NCBI GenBank assembly: GCA_027488975.1
Contig: JAIYAQ010000033.1
Location: 1 to 44,544 of the forward strand
Length of the DNA stretch: 44,544 bases
Source of the DNA: Cyanobium sp. E1_MAG_00006
GTDB taxonomy: Bacteria; Cyanobacteriota; Cyanobacteriia; PCC-6307; Cyanobiaceae
Direction: 5' to 3'
Part shown: positions 1 through 8,298 of the stretch, one piece after another
How positions within the stretch are numbered: position 1 is the first letter of the stretch
Layout: every line of letters begins with the position of its first letter
Translations under genes and position numbers: made by a program
Notes under the pieces: generated by a model
The model's database searches: none
Told to the model about the DNA's origin: nothing
The model's input: the letters and a program-made list of their open reading frames with translations, nothing else

Positions 1-2
1 AA

Positions 3-80
3 CCGGAGGTGGTCTGGATCAATCAGCCGCCAGATGAGCTCAACGAGCTACGGCAGCTACCGTTGATGCAAGAAGCCTGA
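3..80 (+). CDS. 3' end of an unidentified protein (partial)
   Basis: A frame open from the window edge gives 25 codons ending in TGA, with the readable tail VWINQPPDELNELRQLP. The composition is protein-like and the two other forward frames are less convincing. The gene starts outside the window, so neither family nor function can be given. It is treated as a possible truncated gene only. Confidence 0.3.
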   Translation, partial: PEVVWINQPPDELNELRQLPLMQEA

Positions 81-369
81 ACGGCAGCCCAGGAGTGACA
101 CCTTTCCTGAAAGTCACCGGCCCAGCGCTTCTGCACGACCTGAGCCAGCGTTGTGCGCCCCTTGACCACGGGTGAACCCCTGGGCCATCCGAGCCGTCGA
201 GATAGGGAAGCAACCCGCTGGCGCGAGGAGGTGATCATCCTTTGCTTCTCGCCTGCGAGAGCCACAGGACATTCCAGGGGATTCCCGGCGCCATACCGCC
301 AGTGGAATCAGCCTCAGAGGCTTGGAACAAGGAGTAGTCGTCTCTCATGCAGTCTCAGCTGCCAGTGCC
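81..369. other. Non-coding spacer, nothing recognised
   Basis: No frame on either strand has a convincing start, composition or ribosome binding site, and I see no strong hairpin followed by a T-tract. The 80-codon minus frame here is basic and serine-rich and looks like chance. Confidence 0.4.
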
Positions 370-546
370 ATGAACAATCGAAACGTTGCACAGCCACCAA
401 TCCAGGACGATGGTCTTGGTCGTGTTCTTGGAGCCTGTGCTGTTGTGGGCGTAGGCCTTGTAGTTGCATCACTGGTACCCGCAGCATCGCCGGTCATCTT
501 GGGGCGATGTGCCTTTGAAGCCGGGCGGATGATGGGAAGACGCTGA
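370..546 (+). CDS. Small putative membrane protein (58 aa)
   Basis: Starting at the ATG at 370, the product has a polar N-terminus (MNNRNVAQPPIQDD), then a glycine- and valine-rich hydrophobic stretch of about 25 residues (residues 18-42) and a basic end (GRMMGRR), which suggests one membrane helix with a positive C-terminal side. The frame is open upstream to 322, but only a non-ATG start is available there. No family is recognised. It resembles in style the small Gly-rich membrane protein at 5338-5562 of the CHAT cluster, so it may be an associated orphan. No clear Shine-Dalgarno sequence precedes it. Confidence 0.4.
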   Translation: MNNRNVAQPPIQDDGLGRVLGACAVVGVGLVVASLVPAASPVILGRCAFEAGRMMGRR

Positions 547-576
547 AAGGAATACACCTTCCACGATGAGGCGTTG

Positions 577-831
577 ATGATGGGTGCGAACTTGAAACCT
601 GCAAGCCACTGCCACGAACCACAGCTACCTGCGTTCCTGCAGCACAGGTCTGTACCAGTGGCTCAGCTTCAGATGGAGTCAGTCTGTTTCCGGTCACTAC
701 TCAGCGATCTTTGCGGTGAATTGGGGTTTGATCGGCAACAGGCGGCATTGACCTGGCTGCTGGAGCAACTTGAGACAAGCCATGATCTGCGCCGTCTGAT
801 TCATCTGCTTCTCCCGGAAGGTGAGGTGTGA
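577..831 (+). CDS. Hypothetical protein (84 aa)
   Basis: The ATG at 577 is chosen because a GAGG sequence lies five bases upstream; a TTG at 574 and another ATG at 580 are also possible. The product has a polar N-terminal third with several His and Cys residues and a helical C-terminal half rich in Leu and Glu (for example LTWLLEQLETSHDLRRL). No transmembrane segment or known domain is seen. Its stop codon ends exactly one base before the stop of the convergent TPR-CHAT gene, leaving no room for a terminator between them. Function is unknown. Confidence 0.45.
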   Translation: MMGANLKPASHCHEPQLPAFLQHRSVPVAQLQMESVCFRSLLSDLCGELGFDRQQAALTWLLEQLETSHDLRRLIHLLLPEGEV

Positions 832-3800
832 TTACAGCCCTTTAATTGGCCGCCAATCACCGACAAGTTGCCAAGAGGCCCAGTAATAGGGTTCTTTCCA
901 GTTGGCGCCGCTCGGGCTTTGGACCCGGCCTGTCCGGAACTCCTCCTGTACTGCTGCGACAGCATCGCTGCGGCCATGCCCGGCTTTTAGCCTTTGGTAG
1001 AAGCGTTGCATGAATTCAGCGGTTGATTGGTCATCAACTTGCCAGAGCGAGATCAAGGCACTTTTCACTCCTGCTTCGATAAACGATCTATACAGACCAT
1101 AGACACCAAGCCCATTCGTCACAACCCCTTCTCCGGTCGAGCAACCAGAAAGCACGACAAGCTCAGACGCATTTAAGTCCAAATAAGATGCTTCGGCCGC
1201 AGTAAGGATCTCCTCGTTGTGCGATGCCGTCGATGCACTCATGGGACCCGAAAGCGCAATGCCGCTTCCAGACAAATAGTGCTCAAGCCTCCTGTAGGCA
1301 CTGACTTCTTCTCGTTTTGGGGCTAATGCGCTAGTGCCTTGGCTCGGGATCGGGTCAAAAAAAGCATGCGCGGCTATATGGAGTATCAGTGGAGATTTCG
1401 CGGCTTTTAGGTTTGCTTTAGTTGCTTTTTCTTGCGCGAATAACTTCGCCTTGATGATAGATGAGACAGCAGCCCCCTCGGCACCGGCATATGCAAGTGG
1501 TGCCCACATCCTTGATATAGCATGATTCGGCAGGGCACTGCGACCACCCTGGGCTCCAGCATTTTTTGCAACCCCTACTTTGGAATACACAGGATTGGCA
1601 AATACCACTGGCCCACTTCGCCCAGCGACGCCTTTTGATGCTGGGCTAAGCACATAATCCCTCGGCGCAGAAACTATTTTCATTCTATAGTCATCAGCCA
1701 AAGTACGATCGCCTTTGTCGGTCACGTATAGAGCGCCTAACGGCATTGAATTCATTTCCGAGTCCAACGAGATAAACACCTGAGAGCCCTTCTGAATATG
1801 CCTAAACAGAGGCAGCATGGCTTGCGCATAAACTTTATACAGCCTATGCCTTGAATCAGAAAGATTCTCGCGCAAGCTAAAGAGGGCCTCACCAATAACC
1901 GCATCAATACTCCTGGCCTCCCCTATTTCAACGAACGTACTCCCCTGAGTGTCGCTAATATATGCTCCATAATACCAGATAGGCGCCTGATTTTCCGGGA
2001 ATTCGCGCTTTAAGTATTTGACAACATGAACATATTTTGAATATTCCGGAAGGACAGAAAGAAGCTCCTTTATCTCAATAAATCTGCGGCCCTCCTTGTA
2101 AGGCGTAAGTTGATTGCGAAGCAGGTACAAATTTCTCGCCTCATCCTTTAAGTCAACGCCATGTGGCGCCCGTCCACTTGATTCGAGTGATGCTAAATCT
2201 TCAAGCCGTGAAGATATTATTCTTTGCCTCTTATCTCGCGCTGCTTTTCTCTGAGACAGCTCAATGTGATCTAGCAAGCCTCGTTCATTGATGGCCGCCC
2301 ATAAACCGGCTTCAACCGCCTTCGGATGAGAAGCACTCAAAGCGTGCAATATGTCCGAGCTATAATTTGCAACCAACCGGACTCTGTCCTTCATCACAAG
2401 CCCTGGCAAGGTGTCGTGCAAAAACTTGATAAATACAGCCGAGTGCGCTCTTCCCGCAAGAATTGCGGCCTGAAAGTCACCACCCTTTGCCTCTAGATAC
2501 GAGAGCCTTGAAAGGCTATCAATTGTTTGGATTGTCAAGGATTTATCGTATGACAGAGTCGCCAATTTCCAGTACATGTTGATAGCTTTTTTCTCGTCTA
2601 GCCGTTCTTCTACTAGTGCAAGGGTCAGCAGGGCCTTGATTGTGAGGAAGTTTTCAGGGCCCAGTTCTTTGGACGCTGAATCTAGAGCCAAAGTGATCAC
2701 ATCCTTGGCCTCTTGAATCTTACCGCTAGCCAGTAATCGTTCGCTCAAGGGGATGGAAATAAGCAAAAGAGATCCGGGGTCTTCCTTTGCTCCCTCGTCA
2801 ATAAGGCTTTTTGACAGACCCCCAAATCTATGGAATAGTTGTTGCAGCATGTTGCCGTCATTCATCTGATCTGCAAACTGGATTTGAGCACCCAGTGCAT
2901 TCAATACTTCGGCTTTACTGTTAGCTTGATATGCCTTGTCCTCAATTCCTCGCGCAATGGCAACCGCTTCCTCAAATTTTCCTCTGAGCTTAAATAAGTT
3001 AAGCTGAGACCATTGCAATTCGCGCAAATGTGTTTTATGGTATTTCGTGTAGATACGAATGGCGCCTTGCACCAGAAGCTCTGCATAACCGTTGTTTCCT
3101 AATATCATGTAGAGATTTGCGAGCCGGTTCAGCAAATCAGCGTATCTAGGGCTTTCCTTATAGCCCTTGGCACCCATAAAAAGATATCCCATCATTGAAT
3201 ATACTGCTATCGCTTTATTGTAATGCCCCAACTGCTCATACAGCTGAGCATAATCTTTATAAATACTTTCGCTTATTGGTTGGCTCTTGTTGGCGTCGGA
3301 CTCAAATAAGTTAAAGCCTTTGTCTAGATACTCCGAAGCTCTCCTAGCCTCGATGTATTTGGCTACTCTAGCCGCCTTGTAGTGTGCGCTGTAGGGAGAA
3401 GTGCCTAGAAACCTACTGTCCTCTCTTATGAGCCGCGCAACTTCGGGGGTCTCAATCCATCGAATCACCCCTTCAATCGCCACTTGTGCATCTTTATATC
3501 TTCCAATCGTCATCAAGGAATTATATTCACTCATGTTTATGGGAACACTGATGAACTTCTTTATGAATTCCTCTTCGCTCGATGCCTCAACTATCTTCTT
3601 GGCTAGGCCTAGGATTCTAAGTGACTCAAGGACATCTCCACTATCTCTAGCCTTCCTAGCTTCTTCAATTAGGGAAATAACTTTACCTGAATCTATCTTG
3701 GACTCATTGACGACTTGATGTAGAGTCGACTTATTGGTGGATCCCTTGCCGCCTGCGATATTGGAATCATCCTTGTCAACGGAATGCCTGCCTCCAGTTA

Positions 3801-4002
3801 GTATGCGATCATTTGGGTGTAGCTTTTCTCCCTGCTTACGCGGTTCATTCACGCCGATTTGACTTTGGCTGCCCTGAATAGCTGCTGCCTTTGCCATCAT
3901 TCCAAAAGCAGAATCGCTCATGCTTGTATACACCCAAGGGCTCACCACGATCAGGCGCAGAAATAATCCCTTGCCGACAAAATGCAATCGATTTCTTGGC
4001 AT
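832..4002 (-). CDS. TPR-CHAT caspase-like protease (1056 aa)
   Basis: The C-terminal ~300 residues form a CHAT domain of the caspase/separase clan. The predicted catalytic His is in LHIAAHAFF (about residue 879) and the Cys in VVLSGCSTGEG (about 954), followed by the typical GLGVYGLYRSFIEAGV and SLWQVDD segments. Residues ~160-600 read as degenerate TPR-like helical repeats (for example YAQLYEQLGHYNKAIAVY). A hydrophobic patch near residues 12-27 could be a signal or anchor; an internal ATG at 3921 would remove it. CHAT proteases are cysteine peptidases, often activated through their repeat domains; the substrate here is unknown. It is the last gene of a minus-strand cluster of small genes. 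Its DNA, mainly 1700-3950, is clearly AT-richer than its neighbours, which suggests transfer. The family call is firm; the role is not. Confidence 0.9.
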   Translation of the reverse strand: MPRNRLHFVGKGLFLRLIVVSPWVYTSMSDSAFGMMAKAAAIQGSQSQIGVNEPRKQGEKLHPNDRILTGGRHSVDKDDSNIAGGKGSTNKSTLHQVVNESKIDSGKVISLIEEARKARDSGDVLESLRILGLAKKIVEASSEEEFIKKFISVPINMSEYNSLMTIGRYKDAQVAIEGVIRWIETPEVARLIREDSRFLGTSPYSAHYKAARVAKYIEARRASEYLDKGFNLFESDANKSQPISESIYKDYAQLYEQLGHYNKAIAVYSMMGYLFMGAKGYKESPRYADLLNRLANLYMILGNNGYAELLVQGAIRIYTKYHKTHLRELQWSQLNLFKLRGKFEEAVAIARGIEDKAYQANSKAEVLNALGAQIQFADQMNDGNMLQQLFHRFGGLSKSLIDEGAKEDPGSLLLISIPLSERLLASGKIQEAKDVITLALDSASKELGPENFLTIKALLTLALVEERLDEKKAINMYWKLATLSYDKSLTIQTIDSLSRLSYLEAKGGDFQAAILAGRAHSAVFIKFLHDTLPGLVMKDRVRLVANYSSDILHALSASHPKAVEAGLWAAINERGLLDHIELSQRKAARDKRQRIISSRLEDLASLESSGRAPHGVDLKDEARNLYLLRNQLTPYKEGRRFIEIKELLSVLPEYSKYVHVVKYLKREFPENQAPIWYYGAYISDTQGSTFVEIGEARSIDAVIGEALFSLRENLSDSRHRLYKVYAQAMLPLFRHIQKGSQVFISLDSEMNSMPLGALYVTDKGDRTLADDYRMKIVSAPRDYVLSPASKGVAGRSGPVVFANPVYSKVGVAKNAGAQGGRSALPNHAISRMWAPLAYAGAEGAAVSSIIKAKLFAQEKATKANLKAAKSPLILHIAAHAFFDPIPSQGTSALAPKREEVSAYRRLEHYLSGSGIALSGPMSASTASHNEEILTAAEASYLDLNASELVVLSGCSTGEGVVTNGLGVYGLYRSFIEAGVKSALISLWQVDDQSTAEFMQRFYQRLKAGHGRSDAVAAVQEEFRTGRVQSPSGANWKEPYYWASWQLVGDWRPIKGL

Positions 4003-4106
4003 AGCCTGGCTTCGTGTCTGGCAAAATTACGTGTAATGGACCACCGGATATTCCTTGCATGCTAGCGACAGTTTGCCTAAGCCCAGGGTGAGCGTCTCTA
4101 GGCTGA

Positions 4107-4310
4107 TCACTGCATTTGATGCTGTTTTTTTCGCCAAGTTAGCAGCAAGAAGAAAGTTGAGGCCGCGGTCATTGCAAGCCATGGCAATCCAAACGGTGCC
4201 CCGCAGACTGCCATCGCAACAATGGCCGATGTCCCCATGTTACGACGTAGTGCTGCTCGTTTCAAGGATTGATCCATGGGCATAGCTTTGATTTCGGGCG
4301 AGTAGGCCAT
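4107..4310 (-). CDS. Small membrane protein (67 aa) in CHAT cluster
   Basis: The product has a basic N-terminal region (LKRAALRRN), then a hydrophobic segment of about 30 residues (GTSAIVAMAV through STFFLLL, residues ~26-57) that can form one long or two short membrane helices, and a basic tail (WRKKQHQMQ). It starts 20 bases after the stop of the 257-residue gene and ends 104 bases before the TPR-CHAT start, all on the minus strand, so co-transcription is likely. No family is recognised. A role as a membrane partner or target of the protease is only an idea from context. Confidence 0.5.
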   Translation of the reverse strand: MAYSPEIKAMPMDQSLKRAALRRNMGTSAIVAMAVCGAPFGLPWLAMTAASTFFLLLTWRKKQHQMQ

Positions 4311-4330
4311 AGTGGTTCTCGTTTAGAGGA

Positions 4331-5104
4331 TCAAAAATCGCTCTGAGCCGGTATCGGCACCTGGTAGCCAACGGATGTGCCATAGGCGTTCTGGATACGA
4401 ACTGGCCTGCTCTGAGCCAGGAACGCAGGCGCATAGGGGTCCAGCTCCAGCGCATCCAACTGGCTGATGGGCGTGACGCGATCGACGGCCACGGCGTGAG
4501 AAGCGTTCGGATAAAGTTGTCCCTGCAGCGTCTGCAGGTCTTCTCCGCCGATATGCCGTTGCAAGACCTCAAGGCTCTGAGGGTCTGCAAAGCCAGCGGC
4601 CAGATTGCCGGCATTGCCCAGTGGCACCAGGTGATCGCCGCGATGCCCTTGGTGGTGGTTGAAGACCACAGGCGTTTCCCAATCTGGATCGTGCAAGAGG
4701 ATCCTGGAGCGTGCCGGCCCAAGGCGCTGGGCCAATTCGACGGGCGAATTGTTGCCCACCAGCCAGAGGGCTTGGCAGCGCTCGAGAAACTGCCGGTCTT
4801 CATGGCTCATGGTTTCGTGGGCCAGCGAGGCGATCGCACCACCAGACATCCCGATGAATAAGTCCGTCAGCTGAAGGCCGTCTCCCATCCCGAGGCATAG
4901 CCCCAGGATGGTGCCGCCAACCCGCCAGAGCATTTGCTCTTCTTTGATGCGCTGCTGTTCGCCCATCACGATGCGCTGCAGAACCTCACGGGTCTGGAAG
5001 CTGTAGCCGTGGCGAGCAAGATGAAGCACCTCCTGCACATATGGAACCCTGGGGTTTGCCCCCGTGGGTTGCTGATGATTTAAACAGGATAATACGGCGG
5101 TCAT
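4331..5104 (-). CDS. Unrecognised 257-aa protein of CHAT cluster
   Basis: The N-terminal ~65 residues are helical and charged (EVLQRIVMGEQQRIKEEQ). Residues ~65-95 form a glycine-rich, weakly hydrophobic stretch (LGLCLGMGDG, FIGMSGGAIASL) that might touch or cross a membrane. The C-terminal half is soluble-looking, with a His-rich stretch (VVFNHHQGHRGDH) and many Pro and Gly. No catalytic motif or known fold was recognised. The gene lies 26 bases after the 59-residue ORF and 20 bases before the 67-residue membrane protein, so the set looks like one operon. GC content is normal for the window, unlike the CHAT gene. It could be an effector or substrate of the protease, but nothing in the sequence proves this. 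Confidence 0.7.
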   Translation of the reverse strand: MTAVLSCLNHQQPTGANPRVPYVQEVLHLARHGYSFQTREVLQRIVMGEQQRIKEEQMLWRVGGTILGLCLGMGDGLQLTDLFIGMSGGAIASLAHETMSHEDRQFLERCQALWLVGNNSPVELAQRLGPARSRILLHDPDWETPVVFNHHQGHRGDHLVPLGNAGNLAAGFADPQSLEVLQRHIGGEDLQTLQGQLYPNASHAVAVDRVTPISQLDALELDPYAPAFLAQSRPVRIQNAYGTSVGYQVPIPAQSDF

Positions 5105-5130
5105 GGAAGTCGTCGGTTTTGAGGAGCGAA

Positions 5131-5310
5131 TTAGAATAAAAGTGGCTTAATCAGGGGTGCCTGCAACTGTGCATCCAGTGCAGCCTGGAGTGGATCCATC
5201 CCTTGGCTGATGCTCGCCACAGTGAGCATGTCTGTCAGATCTACGCTGCAGCTGCAGTCTGTTCCCAGAGAGTCATTGGCAAGATGACTGCTGACATCAA
5301 AGAAGTCCAT
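5131..5310 (-). CDS. Small acidic peptide (59 aa) of CHAT cluster
   Basis: ATG at 5310 gives MDFFDVSSHLANDSLGTDCS and continues to TAA at 5131. The N-terminal half is acidic with a closely spaced Cys pair (DCSCS); the C-terminal half is amphipathic and ends with hydrophobic residues (IKPLLF). It sits 27 bases after the preceding gene and 26 bases before the next, a spacing that fits an operon. No Shine-Dalgarno sequence is visible, as is common in cyanobacteria. The acidic first half and short length resemble leader-peptide precursors, but no modifying enzyme or Gly-Gly processing site is seen, so this remains a hypothetical peptide. Confidence 0.45.
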   Translation of the reverse strand: MDFFDVSSHLANDSLGTDCSCSVDLTDMLTVASISQGMDPLQAALDAQLQAPLIKPLLF

Positions 5311-5337
5311 GTTGGATTGAAGGGGGTCTTTTAGGTC

Positions 5338-5562
5338 TTAGATCTCGCCTGTATATTTCCCATTTGGATCGTCCAAGTCGATTGCCCTGGCTAGCTTGTC
5401 TCCAATCAGGGCGCCTCCAATGGCGCCCAGCGGCCCGGCAACTGCAAATCCAAGAATGCATGGAGCCCAGGCTGCGACAAAGCCTTTTCCAGTCCCATAC
5501 TTGGCGGCATTGCGCTTTCTTTGGTCGGCATTGAATGCCGACGACTGATTGTTGTTTGTCAT
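5338..5562 (-). CDS. Glycine-zipper small membrane protein (74 aa)
   Basis: From the ATG at 5562 the protein begins polar and basic (MTNNNQSSAFNADQRKRNAA). It then has a hydrophobic segment of about 35 residues with regular small residues (ILGFAVAGPLGAIGGALIGD), a glycine-zipper pattern typical of helices that pack together in membranes. The tail is acidic. A GTG at 5571 overlaps the stop of the upstream gene in a GTGA arrangement and is an alternative start adding three residues; either way the two genes are coupled. Glycine-zipper proteins often oligomerise, and some form pores; that function is not shown here. Confidence 0.6.
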   Translation of the reverse strand: MTNNNQSSAFNADQRKRNAAKYGTGKGFVAAWAPCILGFAVAGPLGAIGGALIGDKLARAIDLDDPNGKYTGEI

Positions 5563-5567
5563 TTCAA

Positions 5568-5840
5568 TCACCGGCCGAAGTAGCTGCCGCTGCTGTGGCC
5601 GAAGCCGCCAGGATTGCTGATGAGCTGAGGCTGACCAAAGTTTGGTTGTTGCATGACTGGGTAGGACTGGCGATAGAGCCCACCGGATTGGGACGGTCTC
5701 ATGACAGGTCCGCTCTGGATCGGTTGACGCCAGCCGTTGCTATACCCATAGATCTGGGCTTGCGCTGGAGCAGATCCAACGGCACTTGCGGCTGTGGTGA
5801 GAGCGCCAAGCAGTGTGGCAGTCAGTTTGTGGAGGCTCAT
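5568..5840 (-). CDS. Small secreted Tyr/Gly/Gln-rich protein (90 aa)
   Basis: The start at 5840 gives a clear Sec signal peptide, MSLHKLTATLLGALTTAASA, ending near an AQA processing site at about residue 29. The mature ~60 residues are low-complexity and rich in Gly, Ser, Gln, Tyr and Pro (IYGYSNGWRQPIQSGP and GGFGHSSGSYFGR), with almost no acidic residues. The frame is open well upstream, but a longer start would bury the signal peptide. It is the first gene of the leftward CHAT cluster and its stop overlaps or abuts the next start. It is probably exported to the periplasm or cell surface. No family is recognised. Confidence 0.65.
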   Translation of the reverse strand: MSLHKLTATLLGALTTAASAVGSAPAQAQIYGYSNGWRQPIQSGPVMRPSQSGGLYRQSYPVMQQPNFGQPQLISNPGGFGHSSGSYFGR

Positions 5841-5983
5841 GGCAGGAGTGGCTGATGCCACCTGTGCGGTACGGCTCCTGCTCGTTCCGGGTGCTCTCCC
5901 CTGATTCCAGAAGCCCTGACCCCAGCCCCTTCTGCTGCGGAGAAAGCATGCGCTGACTAGTGTTTGCAGGAGTGACCGCGCTG
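5841..5983. promoter_or_regulatory. Divergent control region between two CHAT clusters
   Basis: The first genes of the leftward and rightward CHAT clusters start 143 bases apart and point away from each other, so promoters for both must lie here or inside the flanking gene starts. I see no clear -10/-35 pair or operator palindrome. An AGGAG at about 5968-5972 lies 11 bases before the chosen start of the rightward regulator gene. Confidence 0.4.
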
Positions 5984-7282
5984 ATGGGGCAGTACCAGGA
6001 GCTGCGAACCCTGAACCCGAGGGGTGGGGTAAAGGCAGTGACGCAATCCGAGGCTGCGGCTTATCTCCGTGGATCCCTTGGAGCAGAGCCTGAGCCCTCT
6101 CGGGGCAGTGATCTTGACCTCCTGCGTTCCGCTCAGGATTCATCGGATCCATTGCCTCTGCTGTGCCTGCGCTGCCGCATCAGCCACGCTCTCGAGACAT
6201 GGTTGCTGGTGACGTTCAGGGCACACCAGCGGAGCACTGGTATCGAACTGGAGGCCATGGCCAGCTATGCCCTCGACGACGAAGGCCTGCTGACCATCCG
6301 GACTGGCCCGAATGCCAAGGAGCCCTTCACTTATGCACAACTTGCATCGATGCCCAAGGGTTTGATCAGCCCGTTTTCAGCCGAGGTGTTGCGCAGCTAC
6401 GACTCGGCTCTCTGCGGTCTGCCGCATTGGGCGCGTCTCAAAATCCAGTCCCACAATGAGCTCAAGGCCTACTTCCGGCAACACGGCCTGCTTCTGATCT
6501 CGGACTGGGCACTGCTGCGCAACAGCAGTCCCACCCGGGTCCGTCAGGCTTGCGAGCAGCACCTCCGCAGTGACGACACGATCGAGACGCTGTGCGGGCT
6601 GCATAGCCGCTATGGACCGCTGTACGACGCAGCGAAGCTTGTCCACAAGCAGGCAACGGGCAAGGCTTCCGGCTGGCAACCCGATCTGCCTTTCTTGCGT
6701 GAGCTGGCACCGGATCAGGATCCTTTCGCCACCAATGAGCGCCTCAAGGCGATTGCCTCTGCCATTCGTCGGTTGATGACGGAGCAGGCCACCAAGAGCC
6801 TCGACGAAGCCGCGGAGGCTGGCTACGAACCTGCAGATCCGGCATCCCTCTCAACGGCTTCCTCTACTGATGAAGGCCCTTCATCGGCTGAGTTGACCGC
6901 ACTCATCAACGCCGCGCTGCAGCGAGCCATGGGTGCACACATGCCGGATGTGATCTCGGCAGAGGGCAGGCAACGTGATCTCCTGCGTTGCCTCTGGGCC
7001 GGCTGGGCTGAGGGGATGAGCAACCGCCCGCTGGCTGAGCGTTGTGGAACCAGTTGCGGCACCGTGAGCAAGAAGCTACGGCCCACGGAGCACGCCACCA
7101 CCATCGCCACCGCCGCAGCGCTCGAACTCAAGCGCCAGCCCGCTTTCGCAAGCTGCGGCCAGAGCATGGAGGCCGCAGAACGCCTGGTGGAAGCTCTGCG
7201 GAATCATCTGCTCGAGCCGGAACGAGAGGGTGATGTCGCCCCTCTGCGCCGGTGGATCCAGCAATACCTGAGCAACCCATGA
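5984..7282 (+). CDS. HTH regulator, sigma-region-4-like (432 aa)
   Basis: The C-terminal part contains a helix-turn-helix-like segment (LLRCLWAGWAEGMSNRPLAE followed by RCGTSCGTVSKKL), similar in layout to the sigma-70 region-4-like HTH of cyanobacterial regulators found with CHAT genes. The N-terminal ~270 residues are mostly helical and match no domain I know. ATG 5984 is chosen for its upstream AGGAG; GTG at 5960 or 5972 is possible. The stop overlaps the next start as ATGA, so expression with the DUF1822-like and CHAT-CHASE2 genes is coupled. It probably binds DNA and may control one or both CHAT clusters. Confidence 0.65.
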   Translation: MGQYQELRTLNPRGGVKAVTQSEAAAYLRGSLGAEPEPSRGSDLDLLRSAQDSSDPLPLLCLRCRISHALETWLLVTFRAHQRSTGIELEAMASYALDDEGLLTIRTGPNAKEPFTYAQLASMPKGLISPFSAEVLRSYDSALCGLPHWARLKIQSHNELKAYFRQHGLLLISDWALLRNSSPTRVRQACEQHLRSDDTIETLCGLHSRYGPLYDAAKLVHKQATGKASGWQPDLPFLRELAPDQDPFATNERLKAIASAIRRLMTEQATKSLDEAAEAGYEPADPASLSTASSTDEGPSSAELTALINAALQRAMGAHMPDVISAEGRQRDLLRCLWAGWAEGMSNRPLAERCGTSCGTVSKKLRPTEHATTIATAAALELKRQPAFASCGQSMEAAERLVEALRNHLLEPEREGDVAPLRRWIQQYLSNP

Positions 7283-8298
7283 GCAGCCCCACCCCGATCG
7301 AACCCCTGGAAGCGTTCCCCATGCCGGTGGGCGCGATCGAGCTGGATGACAGCGCCGCCGCCCTGAGTGCGCGTTCCATGGCGGTGGCTGGCCTCCAACA
7401 GGCCCTGCGCGATCGCCGGTTGCCTCTCCCCTTGGGCCCGGAAACCGCATTGGGCAATGCGCAGCGGCTGCTCAGCCTCAATCGCTTTGCCGTGCAACTG
7501 GCCACCGGTGGGGTGTTGGCCGATCAGCTGGCGATTGATGCAACCCCCTGGGACAGCGAGGCCACAGCCCCGCAACTGCTGCTCGCGGCCCTGGTGGATG
7601 AGGAGAACGCGGTGGTGGCCTTCCCCGGTGTGCTCACTGGTGCGGAATTCCTTGAGCTCGCCCGCAGCGCAGAGCGCAGCGCTCAGGCGGTGCTGCTCGA
7701 TCCCCTGGCCTTCCGCGGCGGGGTGGATCGGCTGCTCACCTTGGTGCAGCTGCTCGAGCCAGAGGCTCTGCCACACCTCAGCCTCACTCCTGCTGCACAG
7801 GCATCCGCGGGCTCTGTGGTGGCCGTGGTTGATTGGCTGCGCGGCCAACTCGATGAAGCCTTCTCCGCCCTTGGTGGCGAACTCACCCCAGTGGCAGCAG
7901 GGGCCTTCCGCAGCGGCGTTGTGGCATCCCAGGCGGCTGAGCAGGCCCTGGCGATGCTGGTGATTCCCTTTGGCCTCTCGGGTGATCAGCTCGTGAGCGG
8001 TGATGCGGCACGCCGCTGCGTGCGCAAGTTCCAGCTGGCGCTGATCCCCACCGGCCCTGATCACGCCACACATCCCACCGGCCTGGTGGTGCGCCTGAGC
8101 AGCGCTGTGCCTGGGGCACTGCTCCCCGACGGCCTGCAGCTGGAAGCCCGCCAGGGCAGTCACCGCCAAACGATCACCTCAGCGATGAGCACCGAGCTGG
8201 AGCTGGTGTTCCAGGCCAGTGATCAATTGCTGGATGTGAGCCTGCGCTACGGCGAGGCCGACCCGGTGGAGCTGCCCTCCCTGCAACTGCCCAGCTGA
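7279..8298 (+). CDS. DUF1822-like protein (339 aa)
   Basis: ATG 7279 overlaps the upstream stop (ATGA). The N-terminal part has the order seen in DUF1822 proteins: a Leu/Asn-rich helix with AVQLA, a Trp-containing strand (ATPWDSEATAP), a strand pair (LVDEENAVVAFPGV) and a repeat of helices, with a strand-rich C-terminal end (ELELVFQASDQLLDVSLRYG). DUF1822 genes are regular neighbours of sigma-like HTH and CHAT/CHASE2 genes in cyanobacteria, which supports this otherwise weak match. There is no signal peptide or membrane segment. Its function is unknown; it may be an adaptor between regulator and protease. Confidence 0.6.
   Translation: MSSPTPIEPLEAFPMPVGAIELDDSAAALSARSMAVAGLQQALRDRRLPLPLGPETALGNAQRLLSLNRFAVQLATGGVLADQLAIDATPWDSEATAPQLLLAALVDEENAVVAFPGVLTGAEFLELARSAERSAQAVLLDPLAFRGGVDRLLTLVQLLEPEALPHLSLTPAAQASAGSVVAVVDWLRGQLDEAFSALGGELTPVAAGAFRSGVVASQAAEQALAMLVIPFGLSGDQLVSGDAARRCVRKFQLALIPTGPDHATHPTGLVVRLSSAVPGALLPDGLQLEARQGSHRQTITSAMSTELELVFQASDQLLDVSLRYGEADPVELPSLQLPS

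Noticed and set aside
23-265. Minus-strand 80-codon frame at the left edge
   Set aside because: It is basic, Ser-rich, without a start signal, and overlaps the better plus-strand partial frame.
4331-5104. The 257-residue protein next to the CHAT protease as a bacterial gasdermin
   Set aside because: The length and context fit, but no gasdermin-like strand pattern or N-terminal lipidated Cys arrangement can be seen; it is left unassigned.
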